The translations under genes were made by a program, and so were the position numbers. A DNA stretch of 17,738 bases from JBDSZL01 sp039925145 (GTDB taxonomy: Bacteria; Acidobacteriota; Vicinamibacteria; Vicinamibacterales; SCN-69-37): assembly GCA_039925145.1 (NCBI GenBank), contig JBDSZL010000091.1, forward strand, positions 1-17,738, in the 5' to 3' direction. This document shows positions 1 through 6,257 of this stretch, piece after piece. The notes beneath the pieces were generated by a model. That model worked only from the letters and a program-made list of their open reading frames with translations. It was not told where the DNA came from and ran no database searches. How positions within the stretch are numbered: position 1 is the stretch's first letter; every line of letters begins with the position of its first letter.

Positions 1-1259
1 CCCCCGAGCGAACTCGGCGGCAGTGAGCCAACTTTGCCCTTGGACTGCAGATAGTCGACCCACGCCTCGAGGATGTCGAGTTGAGCGCTAACGACGTTGT
101 TGTACTGCGAGCCGCCGTGCCCCATTCCGGGGATGAAGTAGATCGCCAAGTAGTTTCTCGACGCGGCCACGCCGAGCGCTGCCTCAACCAGCGCTCGATA
201 TGCCATCGTCTCGCCTGGCGACACGATCGGGTCGGCGGCGCCGTGCATGATCAGCACGGGCCTTGTCAGCCGTCCGTTGTTATCGAGGCGCCGTAGGTCG
301 TTCGCCACCGCTGGCTTGCTGAGGTTCGGATCCCACAGCTTGCTCTCGTCGTCCGTGAGCTCGCCGTCGCCGTCAGGATCGTAGAAGCGGTCCATCTTGG
401 CCAGTGAGTCTCTCAGGTAGCCCTGCAAGCTTGCATACGAGCTAGCCCACATGCTCTCCGAGCCGGCGAATCGGCCAATGTTGAACGTGATATTCCCGAC
501 CCGCGCGGGCATGTTGTAGATGTTGTTCAGCGCGGTAAGCTGCTCCGCTGTCAGCTCCGGATTGAGAGGCGTCGTCGAGGGATTCCAGTTCGGGTCGGCC
601 GCGCGTGCCGCACGGATGGCGGTGATGCGCGGGGCAATGACGTCATAGTTACGTAAGAAGCGAGCGATCGATCCCATCCACTCGAGGTGCGAGGTGATGC
701 CGTACCCGGCGAGCCCACCGTCGAACTCGTTCGGGTAGTCCTCCAGCATCATCTTGGAATCATGCCCACCGTTCGAGCCGCCGACCATGAGGGTCCGAGA
801 GGGCGCTCTGCCGTAGTGTTGCTTCACGTAGGGTTTTACCCAGTGCGTGAGCTGCACTAGGCTCCGCCGAGACTCCCAGTACTGATCCTGCGGGGAAGTG
901 ATGATGTCCTTTCGGAACCAACCCAGATCGGTCTGCGCGTACGCGTAGCCCTTCTGGAGGCCGGTATTCCGGAAGTTGGTCTCGCCATTTTCGTCGCCTG
1001 AGAACCCGCGCGATCCAATCAGCAGCTTCCCATTCCAGTTCCATGGCAACTCGAGGGTGAAATCGGCATCGCCCAACGTGCCGTGGATGTGCCGGTACGG
1101 GACCGGCACCGGAATTCCCCGCCCCGTCAACGCTGTATCCACAATCGTGTCGATGTTGCCCCGCTCTTCATTCTGAACGTAGGCTGATGTACTGACGACA
1201 AGGGTGGCCACAAAGAACAGTAAACGTGCGCGCGATAGAACGTGACGTCTCGAGGGCAT
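1..1259 (-). CDS. Secreted tannase/feruloyl-esterase-like alpha/beta hydrolase (3' end off window)
   Basis: An open frame with no stop runs from ATG 1259 to the left edge, giving about 419 residues, so the C-terminus is missing. The N-terminus is a classical signal peptide: basic MPSRRHVLSRAR, then the hydrophobic LLFFVATLVVSTSA. The likely nucleophile is Ser162 in GGSNGGH, the acid Asp343 in HGAADPIVSP, and the base His381 in FIPGMGHGGS. That order and the PGMGHGG motif match the tannase/feruloyl esterase group, which hydrolyses esters of aromatic acids; the substrate here is unknown. The nucleophile motif lacks the usual Cys of the tannase GCSTGG form. Residues 294-305 (DPDGDGELTDDE) form a perfect EF-hand-type loop where tannases carry a lid-domain calcium site. 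Another ATG at 1264 is in the wrong frame. The family call is inferred from motifs; export is well supported. Confidence 0.8.
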   Translation of the reverse strand, partial: MPSRRHVLSRARLLFFVATLVVSTSAYVQNEERGNIDTIVDTALTGRGIPVPVPYRHIHGTLGDADFTLELPWNWNGKLLIGSRGFSGDENGETNFRNTGLQKGYAYAQTDLGWFRKDIITSPQDQYWESRRSLVQLTHWVKPYVKQHYGRAPSRTLMVGGSNGGHDSKMMLEDYPNEFDGGLAGYGITSHLEWMGSIARFLRNYDVIAPRITAIRAARAADPNWNPSTTPLNPELTAEQLTALNNIYNMPARVGNITFNIGRFAGSESMWASSYASLQGYLRDSLAKMDRFYDPDGDGELTDDESKLWDPNLSKPAVANDLRRLDNNGRLTRPVLIMHGAADPIVSPGETMAYRALVEAALGVAASRNYLAIYFIPGMGHGGSQYNNVVSAQLDILEAWVDYLQSKGKVGSLPPSSLG

Positions 1260-1391
1260 ACCATCTCCAGTGTTTATGACGGATCGCCACCCGTCAAGGC
1301 ACGGGCCGTCACGCAAGGTAGTCCGACCGTTTGAGGAGCCGCACCATCATAATGTCGTCGCTGCGGAAATAATAGCGTCTTATCACGCGCG

Positions 1392-1910
1392 GTGATCGTC
1401 GCCGTATTGGCCGGCTCTGCTCGCGGCGGCGACAGCGAGACCCCCGCAGCCACGGGCGGACGCGCGCTGACGACCGTCGGCGAGGCGATGGCCGTCGCCT
1501 TCAATTACCCGGACGGCTGGACCGATACGCGAACGAAGCCGCCCGACTGTTCCGGGAAGACCAGCCAGACGAAAGCACCGCGCTCTGGCAGAAGGTCGTG
1601 GACGCCAATCCGAATTTCGCGCAAGGGCACGACAGCCTCGCCGAAAACCACGAACTGCGGGCGAGAGGTCTGGACCACGAGCCGAAAAGCGCGGCCGCGC
1701 GCCAGCAGCATACAGTTTCTCTCGGCCGCGCAAGCGATCGCCGAGCGCCGAATGACTGACGCGGACCCGACGATGCGCGGGATTGGCATGACGGCGAAGG
1801 GGCAAGTGCTCGCGGCGCGTGCCGCGCGGGAACGGAATCCGGCGCGCAAGAAAGCACTCGAAGGCGAGGCGGAACGCCTGAAGGCCGAGGGCCGGAAACC
1901 GGGTCGCTGA
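1392..1910 (+). pseudogene. Possible frameshifted TPR-like gene
   Basis: I do not recognise a specific family. One frame is open from GTG 1392 to a stop ending at 1910 (172 codons) and starts with a short hydrophobic stretch, IVAVLAGSA. In the middle, roughly 1511-1700, a different frame gives better protein: YANEAARLFREDQPDE, then STALWQKVVDANPNFAQGHD, which has the A/L/W spacing of a tetratricopeptide repeat. That frame stops near 1757, whereas the first frame resumes a plausible Lys/Arg-rich end (ARKKALEGEAERLKAEG). The simplest reading is a small exported TPR-like protein carrying two compensating frameshifts, from decay or sequencing error. It may not be a gene at all. It sits between a minus-strand hydrolase and the damaged toxin-antitoxin pair. 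Confidence 0.35.
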
Positions 1911-1950
1911 TCTGAGGCCGTGCTCTAGAAGCCCCCGCTCCTCGGGCTGT

Positions 1951-1971
1951 CCGCGGCAGCGGTCGCCGCGG
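1951..1971. other. Inverted repeat after the TPR-like ORF
   Basis: The arms CCGCGGC (1951-1957) and GCCGCGG (1965-1971) are perfect 7-bp complements with a 7-nt loop. It lies about 40 nt after the 1910 stop and 33 nt before the antitoxin start. There is no T-tract on either side, so a factor-independent terminator is not supported. It may be chance in GC-rich DNA. Confidence 0.25.
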
Positions 1972-2004
1972 CTGGTGTCGCACTAATATGCAACCGTGAC
2001 CATC

Positions 2005-2233
2005 ATGACCAAGGAAGTCACCTTGCGGCAGGCCGGGGGGGGCAGTGAGTGCCACGCTGCCGAAAGACATGGCTGATCGTCTCAGGCTCGAAGCCGGGGA
2101 TCGCGTGTTAGCCGTGGAAACAGATCGAGGCATCCTGCTCACCCCTTATGACCCCGAGGCGGAACGAGCCTTGAAGGTGGCCGCGAAGGCGGCGAAGAAG
2201 TATCGGAGCGCTCTGCGCGAACTGGCAAAGTAG
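2005..2233 (+). pseudogene. AbrB/MazE (SpoVT-AbrB fold) antitoxin, frame broken at a G8 tract
   Basis: The natural start is ATG 2005 (MTKEVTLRQAGG), but a run of eight G at 2035-2042 puts the rest one base out of frame. With seven G the protein reads MTKEVTLRQAGGAVSATLPKD and continues intact to the stop at 2233, about 75 residues. As it stands only GTG 2045 opens the downstream frame (62 codons), losing the first beta-strand. The body (LPKDMADRLRLEAGDRVLAV, then a Lys-rich tail ending in YRSALRELAK) is typical of the swapped-hairpin AbrB/MazE antitoxins paired with Doc toxins. In the family this protein binds its own operator and neutralises the toxin. A TAATAT hexamer at 1984-1989 could be part of a promoter. 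The toxin start follows after 3 nt, indicating an operon. Whether the extra G is biological or a sequencing error cannot be told here. Confidence 0.75.
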
Positions 2234-2236
2234 CCG

Positions 2237-2529
2237 ATGGCGAAGCGGTCACGCGAGCCCGTGTGGCTCTTGGGGCAGCCTACGCGTTTGGACTGGTGAG
2301 GAACCATCCTTACCGAGACGGCAACAAGCGGATTGGCTTCCTGGCGATGGTGACGTTCTTGGGGCGGAACGGCTACGAATTCACCGCCGGCGATGCCGAA
2401 GTGGTCGGCGAAATCCTTGCCCTCGCCAGCTCGTGTTTGGGTCGAACAGGAATCAGGCAAAAGAGGGCGATACGAACGTGTTCATTGCGGATTGGAAGTA
2501 GGGCTATCGCACCACCCGAAACGGAGTGA
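2237..2529 (+). pseudogene. doc: Doc (death-on-curing, Fic fold) toxin with internal deletion
   Basis: ATG 2237, 3 nt after the antitoxin stop, begins MAKRSREPVWL, a normal Doc N-terminus. Immediately afterwards the recognisable protein continues in another frame (usable only from GTG 2263) as LGAAYAFGLVRNHPYRDGNK and then RIGFLAMVTFLGRNGYEF. In Doc proteins about 50 residues separate these two parts, so roughly 150 bp has been lost with a change of frame. The Fic-type active loop HPYRDGNKR (H15 to R23 of the remaining ORF) is intact, with the central Phe replaced by Tyr. Doc toxins phosphorylate elongation factor Tu; this remnant lacks the N-terminal helices and is very unlikely to be active. 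The C-terminus after VVGEILALAS is also abnormal, and a neighbouring frame offers the more Doc-like VWVEQESGKR. The ORF end overlaps the 3' end of the convergent VWFA-related gene. Confidence 0.75.
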
Positions 2530-4519
2530 GCTCGCGCGGGCCGTCGGGGACGGCAAGTTCGAGCACGTAGTCGCCCTCCGAGAGCGCCGCGATGTAGAGC
2601 TCGACGGCGAGGACGCCGGCCGGCGGATCCGGCGGAATCAACATCGCCGCTCCGGGAGCCAGCGGCTGCCCACGGCGATCGAGGAGACGCACGGTCGGCG
2701 CGCGCGATGTCGCGGCCACGGCCCACTCGGCCCGAAGGCGTTCGGTCCGCATGAAGAACGGAGCCGCGGTGGGGGCGAAGAGGGCGCGGCCAGCGGACAC
2801 GCGCCGGAACAACCGCGCCGCGCCAAACGTGGAGAGCGGCGCGGGCGCCACGTCGATTCGCGTTGAGACGTCGCCGGCCTGATCCGAGACGCGGATGGTC
2901 GCGCGCCACGGCCCGCGGCTCTCGCCCGACATTGGAATCTCGACGAGCGCGCTGCGGGCGCCAGGCGCGATGTGTCCCTCGGCGCGCTGACTGCGCCCGG
3001 TCGCGTCCACGAGGTCCACGCCAACCGAGGCGCCGGCCCGCCAGCGTCCACTCTCGAACGACCGTCGGCCAATCTCGGCCACTACCGTGACGGCCGTCGA
3101 TGTCGCCGTCCCCGCGCCCAGCACCTCATCGTCAGCCGCCGCCTGCCACTTCGTCAGCGGCCCAAGCGCGGTGGCGACCGGTTCGGGTACCGCGACGCTC
3201 GCCGCGCGCTCATCTGATCGTTGCTGCTGGCGCGGCGAGACGGCCGTGTAGCCTCGTCGCGCCGTGACGCCGATGCCTCGCGGCACCACTTCGACTTCAA
3301 TCTCCCGATACTTGCCATCGGTCGCCGCATTGGTCGAGTAGTAGCCGAGCAGGTAGTACGACGAGGTGCGCTCGAACACTCTCGTGAGGCCGCTCGTGAT
3401 GTCGTTGGAGCTCACCGTCGAGAGACCATCCGTGTTGTCCGCAAGCTCGAGCAGCGTCTTCACGCCGACCGGCCGCTCGAGCGTGATCTGCCCGCTCTCC
3501 AGGTTCATGCCCGTGCGGAGACCGCCGACGTCGATCGTGTGGAACGACACGTTCGCGGCGTTCGCCAGCCGGAACAACGCACGGAACCGCGCGTCGTGAT
3601 CGAAGGCCTCGAGCCGCAGCAGCTGCTCCCTGCACGTCGGCGGACGCCGCTCGCCCACGTCGGAGGGGGGAGTGCCGAACTGGACGTCGCGACCGGGGGG
3701 CATCGGCGCACCGCCGATGATGGACCGGAGTCGTTGCGGCGACACGCCACCGCGCGGATTGGCCCAGCCCTCCGACAGGAACACGACGTGTGTGCGTTCA
3801 TGCCTCAGGCTTCCGACGACCGCGATGAGCGATTCGAGACTCGTGAACGTCACGATGTCGCGGAAGCGCATAAGGAGACGGCCGTATCCGTCGCGCCCTC
3901 CGCAGGCCGCGAGTCGCACCTCGGCGGGATTGCGCGGCTGCACCTGCACCAACGACGACATCGACTCGTCGGGGGGGAGGAGTCCGCCGGCCCAATAGCG
4001 GGCGATCTCGGTGTTGAGTGTGCCTAACGTTTGCGTGAAGGCGAGACTTCCAAGCGGCGTCTCGTTCGTCATGAGCGCGATGACGTCGGTCGGGCCGATC
4101 GCCTTCGCGAGGGTGGTCATCACCTGTTCGCGCAGCTCGATGCCCGATGCGCGCGTCGTGTGGTACAGGTCGAAGTAGATCACGAGCACGCGCCGCTCGG
4201 GATCGGCAACCCAGCGGTCGGCCTCGTCCTTGTTCCGTGGATCGTGTCTGTCGTCGCCGGGCACGTGTCGCACGAACTCGAACGTCTCGACCGTTTGAAG
4301 CCTTCCGTCTTCCTTGATGCGGAAGTCTGCGGCGGTGAGACCCTCGACAATCCGCCCGTCACGACGCGGATAGGCGTCGACGCGCACGAAATTCACCCTC
4401 GATCGGAAGACCTGCGGCGCGTTCTCCGAAGGCGGATTCTGCGCCGCAACGGGCAGCACCAGCGCCAGGAGCGCGATGGGAACGACGACGTGTCGCACGA
4501 ACGTCGCGGGATTCGTCAT
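2504..4519 (-). CDS. Secreted VWFA-related domain protein (acidobacterial type)
   Basis: A 671-residue protein starting at ATG 4519. The frame is open 64 codons further upstream, but the signal peptide MTNPATFVRHVVVPIALLAL through LPVAAQ begins exactly here, so the longer form is rejected. Residues about 38-75 (RVNFVRVDAYPRRDGRIVEG, then LTAADFRIKEDG) are the hallmark N-terminal strand of the VWFA-related family seen mainly in Acidobacteriota. The von Willebrand A-like core follows: VLVIYFDLYHTTRASG, then VVFLSEGWANPRGG, then VSFHTIDVGGLRTG. The metal-site motif DxSxS is degenerate (D-L-Y-H-T), so metal binding is doubtful. The distal third is beta-rich, with a Pro/Ala-rich C-terminus. These proteins are exported and of unknown role. 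No clear Shine-Dalgarno sequence is visible. The gene converges on the Doc remnant with a 26-nt ORF overlap. Confidence 0.88.
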   Translation of the reverse strand: MTNPATFVRHVVVPIALLALVLPVAAQNPPSENAPQVFRSRVNFVRVDAYPRRDGRIVEGLTAADFRIKEDGRLQTVETFEFVRHVPGDDRHDPRNKDEADRWVADPERRVLVIYFDLYHTTRASGIELREQVMTTLAKAIGPTDVIALMTNETPLGSLAFTQTLGTLNTEIARYWAGGLLPPDESMSSLVQVQPRNPAEVRLAACGGRDGYGRLLMRFRDIVTFTSLESLIAVVGSLRHERTHVVFLSEGWANPRGGVSPQRLRSIIGGAPMPPGRDVQFGTPPSDVGERRPPTCREQLLRLEAFDHDARFRALFRLANAANVSFHTIDVGGLRTGMNLESGQITLERPVGVKTLLELADNTDGLSTVSSNDITSGLTRVFERTSSYYLLGYYSTNAATDGKYREIEVEVVPRGIGVTARRGYTAVSPRQQQRSDERAASVAVPEPVATALGPLTKWQAAADDEVLGAGTATSTAVTVVAEIGRRSFESGRWRAGASVGVDLVDATGRSQRAEGHIAPGARSALVEIPMSGESRGPWRATIRVSDQAGDVSTRIDVAPAPLSTFGAARLFRRVSAGRALFAPTAAPFFMRTERLRAEWAVAATSRAPTVRLLDRRGQPLAPGAAMLIPPDPPAGVLAVELYIAALSEGDYVLELAVPDGPRELTPFRVVR

Positions 4520-4632
4520 GAAGATGCGAGGCGATCGAGGGTAGCACACCGGGAGTATTCGACGTGTCCCATGCTGCGGGCGGGCAAGTGAAAGCAGCCC
4601 CAGCAGTGCCACGATTCTTTGCTTGGTCACGG

Positions 4633-4956
4633 CTACCTTGGCCGCACGAGATGCACTGTTCTCCCCGCCATCATCAATACGGTGTCGAGCACTTCGTCGG
4701 AATGTCGGCACAAGACAACCAGAGATTCACCGCTCGGACCATTCCTCGCGTCGAACCAGTTCGTCACCGTACGTTCATTCGCACCCGTCACCTGGACCAC
4801 GATCCTCAGACCGTCGCGGGTGCCACCGTACTGCCGGGGAAGTGCGCCAGCGATCTCCGCTCCTCGCGCGAATTGACGGTGCCGAGGCCGCCGCTGTTTG
4901 CTGCGCCGAGATCTCTGCGTCAGAGAGAGCGAGGGACCGGGAAAGGGGGCACCCAC
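4633..4956 (-). pseudogene. Small helix-turn-helix protein with frameshifted C-terminus
   Basis: Residues from about 20 onward read KQRRPRHRQFARGAEIAGAL, then TGANERTVTNWFDARNGPSG and HSDEVLDTVLMMAGR. I recognise this as a common small protein family with a phage-repressor-like helix-turn-helix (ANERTVxNWF...GPSGexLV.L.rHSDeVL). After MAGR the frame ends abruptly in TVHLVRPR and a stop. The adjacent frame supplies a plausible amphipathic C-terminus, SRAAKVAVTKQRIVALLGLL, so a frameshift near 4663 is likely. That second frame has no stop before the VWFA-related gene, so the original end is also lost. The start is uncertain: the first 15-20 residues from 4956 look non-native, and an internal TTG/GTG start is possible. 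It probably once regulated transcription near a mobile or accessory locus. Confidence 0.6.
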
Positions 4957-4964
4957 CGGGGCGG

Positions 4965-5165
4965 ATGTCCGAGAACGCCACCGGTCTAACGCTCGACGGC
5001 GGGTCCTTCTCGATCATCGAAGGGCAGGCGTTCGCGGGCGAGAGGCTCATCGGGCCTCTCAAGGCGGGTGAGCGGCGTCTGCTCTCGTACGCGCTGGATC
5101 TGGGCCTCGTGGTGGACTCGAAGATGGAGCCGGGGATGGCACCGTGCTCGACAATTCGTGCCTGA
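4965..5165 (+). pseudogene. Fragment duplicated from the DUF4139-type gene
   Basis: Bases 4974-5132 align without gaps to 15596-15754 inside the DUF4139-type gene. By hand count 138 of 159 bases match (about 87%), and most differences are third-position synonymous changes. The encoded stretch NATGLTLDGGSFSIIEGQAF and its continuation KAGERRLLSYALDLGLVV are nearly identical in both copies. Similarity stops sharply on both sides. A short ORF (ATG 4965 to 5165) spans it but has foreign ends, so it is a relic of a paralogue, not a gene. The synonymous bias implies that the source copy diverged while still functional. Confidence 0.85.
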
Positions 5166-5314
5166 TGTTCCTATCTAGCCTGTTCGTCGGCCGCACGCAC
5201 GACTGAAGTTGGATACCTTCGGCGACTCCGATTCGCGGTTGGCGCGAATATAGGGGCTGCTGAAGAACGCCCTCGGGCCCGTGCGGGTCGCTGTGCGCGC
5301 GCAACCCACGAGCG
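5166..5314. other. Intergenic stretch with an IS-end-like motif
   Basis: No gene is recognised in this 149-bp stretch. The sequence GGGGCTGCTGAAGAACGCCC at 5253-5272 resembles the terminal inverted repeat of some transposons, from memory of forms like GGCTGCTGAAAAACGCCC in IS1182-type elements. One minus-strand frame reads AFFSSPYI across it, similar to the Phe-Ser-rich end that such IS ends encode. No transposase and no partner end are visible, so at most this is a scar. Confidence 0.2.
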
Positions 5315-5638
5315 TCAAGGATGACTTGACGAGGTCGCTCGCTCACGAGTCGGCCCGTCCTGGCGCGGCACTGTTCTCCGACCGTTCAGCAGGATACCCA
5401 CCGCAGTTCGCGCTACGAACCAATGAAAGGTCACGATCGTAAGTCCCGCGGTCGCGGCGAGGACGGTGGCGAACTTCGAGGGCGGTGGTAGCGGGGCGGT
5501 CGCGAGGGCGGCCTGTGTCCAGATCACGATGGGCAGGTGGACCAGGTAGATCCAGTAGGACGCGTCCGCGACATACCGGACTGCGGGTCTTGCAGACGCC
5601 CGGGCTGGCTCACAGGGGTTGCAGCCGCCAGCCCAACC
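5315..5638 (-). pseudogene. C-terminal stub of an acyltransferase-3 (OafA/OpgC-like) membrane protein
   Basis: The frame immediately after the mocA stop (5639-5641) continues without interruption to a stop at 5315. From about its 12th codon it reads ARPAVRYVADASYWIYLVHL, then PIVIWTQAALATAPL, then ATVLAATAGLTIVTFHWFVA. SYWIYLVHLPIV followed by a final transmembrane helix and a basic tail is the signature of the last two helices of acyltransferase-3 family membrane proteins, which O-acylate glycans and lipids. These are normally 350-400 residues; only about 95 remain, and there is no start codon in a credible context. The 5' part is missing, replaced at a breakpoint within about 35 bp of the mocA stop. 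It is almost certainly non-functional. Confidence 0.7.
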
Positions 5639-6244
5639 TCACTCGCTCATGGGCTCGAGGTCGCTCCTGATATCCACATCGCGCACGACGCCACCATCGT
5701 CGACTTCGACTTCATGAATGGCGACGCCGGAGGAATGAAGGACGTCGCGCAGATTGGCGTCGCTCGGCGCTGCGATCACGGGGGCGCGGAGCGCGGGCGC
5801 CATAACTACGGGATGACCTCGCTGTCCCCGGTACCGCGGCATCACAATTCCTCCCGCATCGCCCTGCGCGTCGAAAAGAAATGCGATCGTCGCGGCACGC
5901 ACGAAGGGCATGTCCCCCGGAAGGATCACGAGCGGCGTACCGCGATGCGCCGACAAGAAGGCGACTTGGATCGATGAAAACATCCCGCGGCTAGGGTCGG
6001 GATTAGCGACCACGACGACGTTCGCGGCTGTGAGGCTCGAAACAGTGGGGTAGTCAGTGCCGGATGGCAGGACGACAACGACGCGAGAGATGTGAGCGGC
6101 AAGGAGCGACTGAATCGTTCGCTCCAGCATCGGAACGCCATTCACGTCAGCGAGCAACTTCTGGCGACCGAACCGGACGGCTGCCCCGGCAGCCAGTACG
6201 ATCGCCAAGGCGTTACGCGTAATCATAGAGGGCAGCAGCGACAT
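5639..6244 (-). CDS. mocA: MocA/MobA-like molybdenum cofactor nucleotidyltransferase
   Basis: A 201-residue cytoplasmic protein of the NTP-transferase (GT-A) fold. The N-terminal nucleotide-binding motif is LAAGAAVRFGRQKLLA (18-32), followed by NPDPSRGMFSSIQ (81-93), the metal-binding LPGDMPFV (108-115) and PRYRGQRGHPVV (136-147). This set matches MocA-type enzymes, which transfer CMP from CTP to molybdopterin to make the dinucleotide cofactor used by xanthine-oxidase-family hydroxylases. The KLLA and RGHPV forms favour MocA over the GTP-using MobA. ATG 6244 is the first start; ATG 6226 (MITRNALAIVLAAG) is equally possible. It lies 13 nt after xdhC and is the last intact gene of the iorA-iorB-xdhC-mocA cluster, consistent with cofactor supply to IorB. 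An acyltransferase stub follows directly. Confidence 0.88.
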   Translation of the reverse strand: MSLLPSMITRNALAIVLAAGAAVRFGRQKLLADVNGVPMLERTIQSLLAAHISRVVVVLPSGTDYPTVSSLTAANVVVVANPDPSRGMFSSIQVAFLSAHRGTPLVILPGDMPFVRAATIAFLFDAQGDAGGIVMPRYRGQRGHPVVMAPALRAPVIAAPSDANLRDVLHSSGVAIHEVEVDDGGVVRDVDIRSDLEPMSE

Positions 6245-6257
6245 CGACGTTCGCGCC

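Noticed and set aside
1260..1391. Promoter or extra gene upstream of the tannase-like hydrolase
   Set aside because: The minus strand has a TATGAT-like hexamer near 1350 but no credible -35 element at the right distance, and no ORF here resembles a protein.
3221..4027. 268-codon plus-strand ORF opposite the first VWFA-related gene
   Set aside because: Mirror frame with Arg/His-rich composition; the minus-strand protein has a signal peptide and family motifs.
4623..5165. 180-codon plus-strand ORF including the DUF4139 fragment
   Set aside because: Only the last third resembles protein; the first two thirds are antisense to the helix-turn-helix relic.
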